Shown here: positions 23,562-31,631 of the stretch, in pieces
Layout of the letters: every line of letters begins with the position of its first letter
How positions within the stretch are numbered: position 1 is the stretch's first letter
Source: Lachnospiraceae bacterium
Lineage (GTDB): Bacteria > Bacillota > Clostridia > Lachnospirales > Lachnospiraceae
Reading direction: 5' to 3'
Assembly: GCA_017544285.1 (NCBI GenBank)
Contig: JAFYEL010000068.1
Coordinates: forward strand, 1 to 32,872
DNA: 32,872 bases
The notes under the pieces: model-generated
What the model was told of the DNA's origin: nothing
The model's input: the letters and a program-made list of their open reading frames with translations, nothing else
Database searches by the model: none
Made by a program: the position numbers and the translations under genes

Positions 23562-24931
23562 GATCAGTAAGCTTTGATACCGCCGAAAACAAAAGAATGT
23601 ATGAAAACGAGGCGAGAGCTCTGCTCGGCGCTTTTTTCCCCGGAGAAGAATTTGAGATCACCGTGGGAGATACGCAGAGTGAGAGCTTTCTTCGCGTGGG
23701 GCCGGGAACAGACAGGCGCAGCCTTAAAAAGCAGATGTACGATGACCTGGCAGCGATCAGCGGGAAAAGCCTTCCCTGGGGCAGCCTTACGGGGGTAAGG
23801 CCCGTGAGCCTTGTGACCAGGATACTGCAGTCAGGTCTTTCCGAAAGCGATGCCCTGGAAAAGTTTATGAACGATTACGGGGTCAGCAGGGAGAAGGCTG
23901 AGCTTGCCATGAATGTGGCCCTGCGCCAGCGGCGGATACTCAGCGGTATCGAACCCCACGGGTACAGCGTATATCTTGGCATACCTTTCTGTCCCACCAC
24001 CTGCATGTACTGCTCCTTTACTTCTTATCCGGTGGGGGCCTTCGGAGGCATGGTAGACGAGTATATCGGCGCCCTGAAAAGAGAGATAATGCACACCGCA
24101 TCCTTTATTTCGGGCACGCCTCAGAGCCTGTACATAGGCGGCGGCACCCCTACATCCATAGATGCGGGGAAGATAGATGAGATCCTGGACCTGCTCTACG
24201 AGAGCTTTGATATCGGATCCGGTACAGAGGTCACCTTTGAGGCCGGACGCCCCGATTCCATCACCGGCGAAAAGTTAAAGGTCATAAAGCGCTACGGTAT
24301 CCGCCGTATCAGCATTAATCCCCAGACCATGAATCAGGATACCCTGCAGCTCATAGGCAGGCATCACACCACACGCCAGGTAAAGGAAGCCTACTACATG
24401 GCACGCGATATGGGCTTTGACGACATAAACATGGATCTGATACTGGGACTTCCGGACGAGGGTCTCATGGAGATCGAGCACACCATGGACGAGCTCATAT
24501 CTCTGGATCCCGACAGCATCACCCTTCACGCTCTGGCGGTAAAGAGGGGATCTCGCCTCAACGAAATGCTCAAGGAAAAATCCCTTTCCGAGCCCGAGGC
24601 GGGAGTTGCGTCCCTTATGTACGATTTCGCATCCAAGGCCCTTGACAGGGCCGGATATCTGCCTTACTACCTTTACAGGCAGAAGCGTATTGCCGACAAT
24701 TTCGAAAACGTGGGATACGCCAAAGAAGGGAAGTTCTGCTTTTACAACGTGATCACCATGGAGGAGGTACAGTCGGTGGTGGCCCTGGGAGCGGGAGCCA
24801 TAAGCAAACGGGTGTACAACGATCCAAAGCGGCCGGGATATATCGAGCGCTGCGACAATGTCAGGGATATTGCCGGTTACATAGGCCGTATCGACGAGAT
24901 GATAGAGAGAAAGCGCAGGCTTTTCGGATAA
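23558..24931 (+). CDS. hemZ: HemZ-type coproporphyrinogen dehydrogenase-like radical SAM protein
   Basis: A 457-residue radical SAM protein. The cluster motif C-x3-C-x2-C is 'CPTTCMYC' (Cys145, 149 and 152), preceded by 'YSVYLGIPF' and followed by the SAM-binding 'YIGGGTPTS'. 'RISINPQTMNQDTLQLIGRHH' and 'DINMDLILGLPDEG' are typical of the HemN/HemZ family. The extra N-terminal ~130 residues distinguish the HemZ branch from HemN and HemW. It may decarboxylate coproporphyrinogen III anaerobically, but members of this branch have also been argued to lack that activity. No other heme genes are in the window. Overlaps the MBL gene by four bases. Confidence 0.9.
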   Translation: MRSVSFDTAENKRMYENEARALLGAFFPGEEFEITVGDTQSESFLRVGPGTDRRSLKKQMYDDLAAISGKSLPWGSLTGVRPVSLVTRILQSGLSESDALEKFMNDYGVSREKAELAMNVALRQRRILSGIEPHGYSVYLGIPFCPTTCMYCSFTSYPVGAFGGMVDEYIGALKREIMHTASFISGTPQSLYIGGGTPTSIDAGKIDEILDLLYESFDIGSGTEVTFEAGRPDSITGEKLKVIKRYGIRRISINPQTMNQDTLQLIGRHHTTRQVKEAYYMARDMGFDDINMDLILGLPDEGLMEIEHTMDELISLDPDSITLHALAVKRGSRLNEMLKEKSLSEPEAGVASLMYDFASKALDRAGYLPYYLYRQKRIADNFENVGYAKEGKFCFYNVITMEEVQSVVALGAGAISKRVYNDPKRPGYIERCDNVRDIAGYIGRIDEMIERKRRLFG

Positions 24932-24957
24932 CAGAAACTTGTTGGAAGGAAATATAA

Positions 24958-27171
24958 ATGGACACTCACAGACTGACCGGGCGCATTGACAGACATCTTC
25001 TGCTGTGCGCGGCACTGGCCTTCATAATAGCGGCTCCGGTTTTCTGGTATTTTATATGGCAGGGCGGCGGTACCTTCGTGGTAAGAGACGATTTCAACGC
25101 CCAGCAGATACCCTTTACGGTGGCTCTTCACGACGCCCTTATGGACGGAGGTCTTTCCGGCTTTGACTGGAACGTGGACCTGGGGAGTTCCACACTTTTA
25201 TCCTTTGCATTCTACGAGCTGGGAAGTGTGTTCTTCTGGATATCCATGCTCTTTGACGCGGCGGCGTTTCCTTCGCTCATAGGGCATATCTATATCCTGA
25301 AATACGTGGTTGCGGCTCTTTGTGCCTACCTCTATTTAAGGCGCATGGTGGATGATAAGGGCTACGCCCTGTGGGGAGCCCTGCTCTACGCTTTTTCCGG
25401 CTTCCAGACCGTGAATCTGATGTTCTATCACTTCCACGATGCCGTGGCCTTTTTCCCTCTGCTGCTTTTGGGACTTGAGATCTTCATGGCAGACAGGGAC
25501 AAAAAGGGCTTCCTCTTTTTTGCCTTTACCGTGTTCGTAAACTGCATAACGAATTACTTCTTTTTCATTCAGGAAGTGATCTTTCTGGCAATATATTTTC
25601 TGTGCCGTTTTGCCCAAAAGCCCTTTGCGGAAACGGGTAAAAAAATCCTCATGTGCATTGTGGCCGGAGCCCTGGGAGTGGGCATGGCATCCATACTTTT
25701 CCTCCCCAGCGTGCTCTACATACTTCAGAGTCCCAGAGCCGGAGTGGCGGTCGGACTTTCGGAGCTTTTCGGGAGCCTCAGGGATACTCTTTTCATCATC
25801 AGGGGGCTCTTTTTCCCCGGTGATACCATGCACGACAACTGGGCTCTGATCCCGGACAACTGGAGGTCCGTGAGCTGCTATCTGCCTCTGGCCGGAGCCG
25901 CCCCCACGGCGGCCTATATGGTTAAAAAAAGGGACAGGCTGAGCCTGCTTTTGGGGATATGCATGATCCTTTCGATCTCTCCTTTGCTGTCATCACTTTT
26001 CACCCTTTTCACAGAGGTTTACATGCGCTGGTGGTATATGAGCGTGCTGATGATGGCCCTTGCCTCCGCCAGAGCGGCCCGGCACTTTTCCGGAAAGCTT
26101 CTCGCCATGTGGGCGGGAGTGATCGGTGGCATAACCCTTGTATTTGCCGCAGTCACGGCCTTTATCGGCCCCGTTTTTGACGAAAAAGCCATGGCGGTAA
26201 GCCTGGCTCTTGCATTGGCGGGACTTGTCTGCTTTGCATTTTCCGCAAAAAAGAAAAAGCTCCTCATAGTCCTTACCATGGTGTTCTGCGCCGCAACTAC
26301 GGCTTTTACCCTGGGAAGGTACAGAGAAAACGCCACGGATCCCTTCGTATACCGCAGCGATTTTGACCTGGCAAGGGGGATGAAGGGGGCACCTCTTGAC
26401 AAACAGTACAGGTCCGATGTGAACAACGCCAACCTACTTACCATGGTGGCGGACAATGCCGGTATGGCGGGTTTTATCTCCACCAGGTCCTCGGGAATAA
26501 CGGAGTTCGAAGAGCTCTTTGATTATTTTTCAACCAACAACGGTATAGACAAGGACGGATATCCCGCCTTTTCGGAGCTTTTGGGAGGGCGGTATCAGAT
26601 CCTTTTCGATCCCCGTGACAAAGAGGCGGTCTTTTCGTACGAAAAGGACGGAAGGGGGATCTACGTCTACGATGACGGAGCCTGTCCCATTGGCTTTGCC
26701 ATGGACAGATATATTTACAAGAGCGACCTTATGAACATAGAGGTGGAAAAGAGAGCCAAGGCCCTTATGGAAGCCGCGGTTGTGCCCGACGGCGCTGACC
26801 TTTTGGGTATATCAAGGACCGTTCCCGGAGAGCTCAACCTCGAGGCGGATACCGATGATCTGGCAGAGGAGCTCACAAAAAAGGCCGTTTCGGATTTTTC
26901 AAGAAACGGAAAGGGCTTTACGTGTTCTACCGACTACAGTGAGGATACCTGGGTATATTTCAGCGTTCCCTACGACACCGGCTGGGATGCCTTTGTTGAC
27001 GGGGAGAGGATCGGGATCGTGGATTCCGGAGGCATGATGCTGCTGCCCGTAAAGGCGGGAAACCACCGGATCGAATTTAAATACTGCACGCCATTTTTCA
27101 AGCATGGGGTTCTGCTGTGCCTCTTTTCCTGGATATGCTTTGGCGTGATCGGAGTGTGGAGAAAGAAATGA
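24958..27171 (+). CDS. YfhO family membrane protein (GT-C fold)
   Basis: A 737-residue integral membrane protein with about 12 or more hydrophobic segments in the first ~450 residues, then a soluble, probably extracytoplasmic domain (~460-710) and a final hydrophobic segment with 'WRKK'. The first loop 'FVVRDDFNAQQIPF' carries the acidic pair expected in GT-C glycosyltransferases, and 'WNVDLGSSTL' follows. B. subtilis and Listeria YfhO homologues are reported to add sugar from undecaprenyl-phosphate carriers to lipoteichoic acid. It overlaps the CsbB-like gene (ATGA), supporting a donor-transferase pair. GGAAGGA precedes the ATG. Polymer acceptor unknown. Confidence 0.88.
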   Translation: MDTHRLTGRIDRHLLLCAALAFIIAAPVFWYFIWQGGGTFVVRDDFNAQQIPFTVALHDALMDGGLSGFDWNVDLGSSTLLSFAFYELGSVFFWISMLFDAAAFPSLIGHIYILKYVVAALCAYLYLRRMVDDKGYALWGALLYAFSGFQTVNLMFYHFHDAVAFFPLLLLGLEIFMADRDKKGFLFFAFTVFVNCITNYFFFIQEVIFLAIYFLCRFAQKPFAETGKKILMCIVAGALGVGMASILFLPSVLYILQSPRAGVAVGLSELFGSLRDTLFIIRGLFFPGDTMHDNWALIPDNWRSVSCYLPLAGAAPTAAYMVKKRDRLSLLLGICMILSISPLLSSLFTLFTEVYMRWWYMSVLMMALASARAARHFSGKLLAMWAGVIGGITLVFAAVTAFIGPVFDEKAMAVSLALALAGLVCFAFSAKKKKLLIVLTMVFCAATTAFTLGRYRENATDPFVYRSDFDLARGMKGAPLDKQYRSDVNNANLLTMVADNAGMAGFISTRSSGITEFEELFDYFSTNNGIDKDGYPAFSELLGGRYQILFDPRDKEAVFSYEKDGRGIYVYDDGACPIGFAMDRYIYKSDLMNIEVEKRAKALMEAAVVPDGADLLGISRTVPGELNLEADTDDLAEELTKKAVSDFSRNGKGFTCSTDYSEDTWVYFSVPYDTGWDAFVDGERIGIVDSGGMMLLPVKAGNHRIEFKYCTPFFKHGVLLCLFSWICFGVIGVWRKK

Positions 27172-28118
27172 GTACTGTACTTTATCTGGTGCTGCCGTGT
27201 TACAACGAGGAGGAATGCCTCAGGGATACGGCGGCAAAGCTTAAGGAAAAATATGCCGCTCTGGAAAAGGCCGGAAAGATAGACGGAGCCAGCAAGATCA
27301 TGTTCGTCAACGACGGTTCCGCCGACGGCACCGGAAAGATCATAGAGGAGCTTTACAGGTCGGACAGCATGTTCTGCGGGGTGAACCTTTCCACAAACTG
27401 CGGACACCAGAACGCTCTTATAGCCGGGCTTATGAGTGCGGTGTCCGATGCGGATGCGGTGATATCCATAGACGCGGATCTCCAGCAGGATATAAACGCC
27501 ATAGATGAGATGCTCGAAAAATACGAGGCGGGCTGCGATATAGTGTACGGAGTCAGGAACGACAGGAGCAGCGACGGATTCTTTAAAAAGATAACCGCCC
27601 TGGGGTTTTACAGGTTCATGCACGCCATGGGCTGCCACACCATCTCGAACCATGCGGATTACAGGCTTATGAGCAAAAGGGCCATAGAGAGCCTTTCGGA
27701 GTACGGGGAGGTCAATCTCTTCCTGAGGGGTCTGATCCCCACCATGGGATACAGCTCCGACGTTGTCTATTTTGACGTTAAGGAGAGGCAGGCGGGAGTG
27801 TCAAAGTACACTCCGGGAAAGATGCTCCGCTTTGCCATAGACGGCATCACCTCCTTTTCTATAAGACCCATAAGGATGATCACCCTTGCGGGCTTTATAA
27901 TGTTCATCTTTTCGCTGATATCCGTGATCCAGACCATCTACGAGTACTTTGTGGGAAAGACCCTTCCCGGATTTGCATCCATCTACTGCGCGGTGTGGTT
28001 CATCGGCAGTCTTCAGCTCATGGCCATAGGCATAATAGGAGAGTACATAGGCAGGATCTATATGGAGACAAAAAAACGTCCCAGGTATCATATAGAATCC
28101 AGACTTTGGAGGCAGTGA
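27168..28118 (+). CDS. CsbB/GtrB-like polyprenyl-phosphate glycosyltransferase (GT2)
   Basis: A 316-residue family 2 glycosyltransferase. 'LPCYNEEE' and 'MFVNDGSADGT' are the nucleotide-sugar-binding start, and 'SIDADLQQD' (100-108) holds the D-x-D metal motif. 'NHADYRLMSKRAIE' and 'KERQAGVSKYTPGKMLRFA' are the acceptor loop and lipid-facing helices of the DPMS/GtrB/CsbB branch. Two C-terminal membrane segments (about 236-262 and 271-295) anchor it. It should transfer a sugar from a nucleotide carrier to undecaprenyl phosphate on the inner membrane face. CsbB makes undecaprenyl-phosphate-GlcNAc; the sugar here is not determined. The start at 27168 overlaps the yfhO-like stop, so the upstream ATG at 27117 is rejected. 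Confidence 0.92.
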   Translation: MSTVLYLVLPCYNEEECLRDTAAKLKEKYAALEKAGKIDGASKIMFVNDGSADGTGKIIEELYRSDSMFCGVNLSTNCGHQNALIAGLMSAVSDADAVISIDADLQQDINAIDEMLEKYEAGCDIVYGVRNDRSSDGFFKKITALGFYRFMHAMGCHTISNHADYRLMSKRAIESLSEYGEVNLFLRGLIPTMGYSSDVVYFDVKERQAGVSKYTPGKMLRFAIDGITSFSIRPIRMITLAGFIMFIFSLISVIQTIYEYFVGKTLPGFASIYCAVWFIGSLQLMAIGIIGEYIGRIYMETKKRPRYHIESRLWRQ

Positions 28119-28119
28119 T

Positions 28120-28992
28120 ATGGAGATATTTCTTCACGCGGACGATTTCGGCGCGAACAGTGAGGTTTCAAACAATATACTGGACTGCGGCGACAAGCTG
28201 TATTCCCTCAGCGTCCTTGCCAACGCACCGGGGCTGGCCCACTCTCTGAGGCTGTATAAAAAGAGGGGGTGCAGTGCAAAGCTCTGCCTTCACTTAAACC
28301 TTGCCGAGGGTGAATCGCTTGCGGGAAAGAGCATGGCGCCCCTTCTGACGGATGAGAGGGGAATGTTTAAGCTTTCCTTTTTCAGACTGCTCATCATGTC
28401 TTACTTTCCGAGGCGCAAGGCACTGAAAAAACAGATAAAAAGGGAGTTTGCCCTCCAGACCGACAGGTTCCTTTCATCCTGTGAGGTGAACGGAATACCC
28501 CGTCCCGCCCTTATGAGGATAGATTCACATCAGCACTATCACATGATCCCCCTTGTGCTCGAGGCGGCCCTTGAGGTCATGAGGGAAAAGCACCTGAAGA
28601 TCGGTTTTATCAGGATCCCGGCGGAGCCCCTCGGACCCTTTATCCGCACGCCGGGGATATGGAAGACCGTAAGGTTTATAAATCTTCTGAAAAACCTGGT
28701 GCTCAACGCCCTGGCAAAGCTTGACAGAAAAATTCTGCTCCCGTACCGCGCCCGCACCGCAGTCTTCTTCGGGATCATGCTCAGCGGAGGCATGGACAAG
28801 GAGAGGGTGAGCGCCCTTTTGCCTCACTTTAAAGAGGTGGCAAGGAAAAGAGGCCTGCCCCTTGAGATCCTGGCCCATCCCGGCGGCTGTACCTCGGGCT
28901 TTCTTGATCCCGCAAACAGCGGCTGTGTAAAGTTTTATTCATCGAAAAACAGGCGTGTGGAAAAATACATGCTGACACATCTTAATCTATGA
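28120..28992 (+). CDS. YdjC/ChbG-family carbohydrate deacetylase
   Basis: A 290-residue enzyme of the ChbG/HpnK deacetylase family, which removes acetyl groups from N-acetylated sugars or from hopanoid-linked sugars. 'FLHADDFGANSEV' contains the metal-binding Asp pair (8-9), His58 lies in 'LCLHLNLAEG', 'MRIDSHQHYHMIP' (132-144) supplies further histidines, and 'ILAHPGGC' the last. Active-site residues look complete. No signal peptide is seen, so it likely acts in the cytoplasm. It follows the CsbB-like gene by one base with a GGAGG ribosome site. Membership of this cassette suggests it modifies the transferred sugar or its lipid-linked form. Confidence 0.88.
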   Translation: MEIFLHADDFGANSEVSNNILDCGDKLYSLSVLANAPGLAHSLRLYKKRGCSAKLCLHLNLAEGESLAGKSMAPLLTDERGMFKLSFFRLLIMSYFPRRKALKKQIKREFALQTDRFLSSCEVNGIPRPALMRIDSHQHYHMIPLVLEAALEVMREKHLKIGFIRIPAEPLGPFIRTPGIWKTVRFINLLKNLVLNALAKLDRKILLPYRARTAVFFGIMLSGGMDKERVSALLPHFKEVARKRGLPLEILAHPGGCTSGFLDPANSGCVKFYSSKNRRVEKYMLTHLNL

Positions 28993-29007
28993 TGATGGCG
29001 CCGAATG

Positions 29008-29016
29008 TGTTATAAT
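29008..29016 (+). promoter_or_regulatory. Putative extended -10 promoter of the histidine kinase genes
   Basis: TGTTATAAT at 29008-29016 is a perfect extended -10 element in a 68-base gap, with no good -35. A further TATTATAAG at 29045-29053 lies close to the start. The predicted transcript starts near 29023 and the ribosome site is AAGGGCGG before the ATG at 29061. No terminator for the deacetylase gene is evident in the gap. Confidence 0.55.
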
Positions 29017-29060
29017 ATTCCCGGTGTGTTTCTTTTTTACGGGGTATTATAAGGGCGGTT

Positions 29061-31631
29061 ATGAAGGAAAGACGGACTGAGCTTGAAAGAGTAGCTCATA
29101 TTGTCATACTCATCACATATACTTTTTTCTCACTTATACTGACGGTGGTATCCATTCTCCTGAAATGGGAGGGCTGGGTGCTCCCCGTCATCATTGTGGG
29201 GGTGCTGGCCAGCTGGTGGCTTCACCTCTTCGGTATTATCCCCGAGAATCGCAGGGTCTGGGTCTATTCGATCCTTATGATGCAGACCTTTTTTTATTAC
29301 GGCATACACCGGACCAGTATGTATGACATCGCCGTGGTCATGCTGGTGGTCATCATGATCTTTACCATGACGGCCTCCAGGGCCATGATCATAATGTGCG
29401 AGATCACATACATGATCACCATGGGTTACAACATTATCTGTGCCGTGCAGGAGGGCTCGGTATTTGACACCCTTACGGTATGCCGCATCATTCTTCATGT
29501 CTCCACCGTTATCGTGGCCGGCTGTCTGGCCGCCGTCGTCATCAAAAAATGGGAGCTCGTATTCGGGAAGACCGACGAGTGGATAGATGGCCTGTTGGGA
29601 CAGAGCCGTCGTATGGACGAGTTCCTTGCCAATCTTTCACATGAGATCCGCACACCCATTAATGCCGTCACCGGACTTTCCGACGTTATGCTCAAAAGAG
29701 AGGAAAACGATGATATCAGGCAGGATCTGATCGTGATCCATAACGCCGGAAAGAGAGTCACCGACCAGATATCCGACGTCCTGGATTACACCGAGATCGA
29801 CATGGATAAGCTCCGTGTGAACAACGAGAATTACATGATCTCGGGAGTCATTAATGATGTGATCAGCCAGCTTCGCCCCCTCTTTAAACCCGGGGTAGAG
29901 CTTGTGGTGGATGTGGACGCTGCCATTCCCACGATGCTTGTGGGAGACACCACAAAGATCAAAAAGATCATCTGGCATCTGGTCCGGAACAGTCTTAAGT
30001 TCACCGAGGACGGCGGTATCTACCTCAAGATCAGAGGCATACCCAAAAGCTATGGCATTAATCTCTGCATAGAGGTCAGAGATTCGGGCATCGGCATCGA
30101 GCTTGATGAGCAGAGCCGTATCTTTGAAAGCTTTTACCAGGCTGATTCCGGCATTCGCCGAAAGGTAGGAGGCCTTGGTCTGGGACTGCCCATCGTCTAT
30201 GGATTTACCAAGGCTATGGACGGTTTCCTTTCAGTGGAGAGCATCCCGGGACAGGGCACCAGCGTCAGGGTCAGCATTCCCCAGCATGTGGAGGATACCA
30301 GGGACTGCGCCTACATAGAGGACAGGGAAAAGTACTGTATCGCAGCCTTCTGGGATTTTGAGGCCATCAGCAACTACAAGATCCGTGAATTCTACAACCT
30401 CATGATCCAGAGCATGGTAAACGGACTTAAGCTCAACGTACACTGGGTAAAGACAAGGGATGATCTGGTGAGGCTTCAGGGCGAGTACACCATCACCCAT
30501 GTTTTTGTGGGCAGCAGCGAATACGTATCCAACAGGGATTACATGGAGCTACTCTCCGGATACATGACCGTGGCCGTCATAGCCGTGGACGACATAGAGC
30601 TTCCCGAGGGCAGCGCCGTAAAGCTTCTGCGCAAGCCCTTCCACATCTTCCCGGTGGCAGACCTGCTCTCGGGAGATTCAACGACCGCTGTCAGACAGGA
30701 AGAGGGCGGAGTATTAAGGTGCAGGGGCATCAGAGCCTTTGTTGTGGATGATGAGCCCATGAACCTCTTTGTGGCAAAGGGAATACTCGAGGATTACGGC
30801 ATGACCGTGGCCACTGCAGCCTCCGGAGAAGAGGCGATAAGGACCTGTCAGGAAAACGAATACGACCTGGTGTTCCTGGATTACATGATGCCAAAGATGG
30901 ACGGTATCGAGACCATGAAGAGACTCAGGGGAGATGCGGTGAGACAGGGAAAGAACTTCAGCATCATCGCCTTAACCGCCAATACCATAAGCAGCGCAAA
31001 ATCCATGTTCATATCCGAGGGCTTCGATGCCTTCCTTCCCAAGCCCATAGAGACGGTGGAGCTGGAACGCGTGTTAAAGAAACTCCTGCCCAAGGGAGCC
31101 ATCACCTACGAAAGGGCTGACCTGAGTCCCCGAAAAAAGCCGGCCGCCGGACAGGAGAATAAGCCTGCCGTATCAAAGGTCACCCTGAGGGATATAAGCG
31201 GACTGGATGTGGAAAAGGGCCTGTCCTACTGCAAGAACGACGCAGACTTTTACCATGTGCTTTTGCTGCAGTATGCCTCCGATGCCCCCGCAAAGACTGC
31301 GGAGCTTTCGGGCTACGTGATCGCCAGGGACTGGAGAAATTACGAGATAAAGATCCACGCATTAAAGAGCTCTTCACTTATGATAGGTGCCACCGGACTG
31401 TCCGAGAGGGCAAGGGAGCTTGAAAATGCGGCAAAGGGCGGCTTTGCGGAAATGATCATAAGCGACCATCAGAACGTGATGGAAGAATACAATATTCTTG
31501 CCGAGAACATCATGAGTAAATTCGGCGAGCCTTACAAGGAGGAAGAGGAAAAGGAAGAAGGATATGTAAAAGAACCCGAAGAGGAACCGGATATCCTTGA
31601 ATTCGAAGGGGGTGAGATGGTAAATGTTTAA
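29061..31631 (+). CDS. Membrane hybrid histidine kinase with pseudo-receiver, receiver and HPt domains
   Basis: 856 aa. Five or six hydrophobic segments fill residues ~12-165 with almost no extracytoplasmic domain. HisKA follows with phospho-acceptor His194 in 'NLSHEIRTPINAV'. The ATPase domain has 'HLVRNSLKF' (306-314), 'DSGIGI' (341-346) and 'GLGLGLPIV' (371-379). Residues ~425-535 look like a receiver fold without an acceptor Asp ('THVFVGSSEY') but retaining 'LRKPF'. A complete receiver follows (Asp563/564, Asp607 in 'VFLDYMMPKMDG', Thr639, Lys661). The HPt domain has His766 in 'KIHALKSSSL'. The C-terminal 30 residues are glutamate-rich. This gives a full intramolecular His-Asp-His relay; no partner regulator is seen in the window. 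Confidence 0.95.
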   Translation: MKERRTELERVAHIVILITYTFFSLILTVVSILLKWEGWVLPVIIVGVLASWWLHLFGIIPENRRVWVYSILMMQTFFYYGIHRTSMYDIAVVMLVVIMIFTMTASRAMIIMCEITYMITMGYNIICAVQEGSVFDTLTVCRIILHVSTVIVAGCLAAVVIKKWELVFGKTDEWIDGLLGQSRRMDEFLANLSHEIRTPINAVTGLSDVMLKREENDDIRQDLIVIHNAGKRVTDQISDVLDYTEIDMDKLRVNNENYMISGVINDVISQLRPLFKPGVELVVDVDAAIPTMLVGDTTKIKKIIWHLVRNSLKFTEDGGIYLKIRGIPKSYGINLCIEVRDSGIGIELDEQSRIFESFYQADSGIRRKVGGLGLGLPIVYGFTKAMDGFLSVESIPGQGTSVRVSIPQHVEDTRDCAYIEDREKYCIAAFWDFEAISNYKIREFYNLMIQSMVNGLKLNVHWVKTRDDLVRLQGEYTITHVFVGSSEYVSNRDYMELLSGYMTVAVIAVDDIELPEGSAVKLLRKPFHIFPVADLLSGDSTTAVRQEEGGVLRCRGIRAFVVDDEPMNLFVAKGILEDYGMTVATAASGEEAIRTCQENEYDLVFLDYMMPKMDGIETMKRLRGDAVRQGKNFSIIALTANTISSAKSMFISEGFDAFLPKPIETVELERVLKKLLPKGAITYERADLSPRKKPAAGQENKPAVSKVTLRDISGLDVEKGLSYCKNDADFYHVLLLQYASDAPAKTAELSGYVIARDWRNYEIKIHALKSSSLMIGATGLSERARELENAAKGGFAEMIISDHQNVMEEYNILAENIMSKFGEPYKEEEEKEEGYVKEPEEEPDILEFEGGEMVNV

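Noticed and set aside
24275..25015. 246-codon minus-strand frame opposite hemZ
   Set aside because: The sense frame is a full radical SAM protein; the antisense translation shows nothing recognisable.
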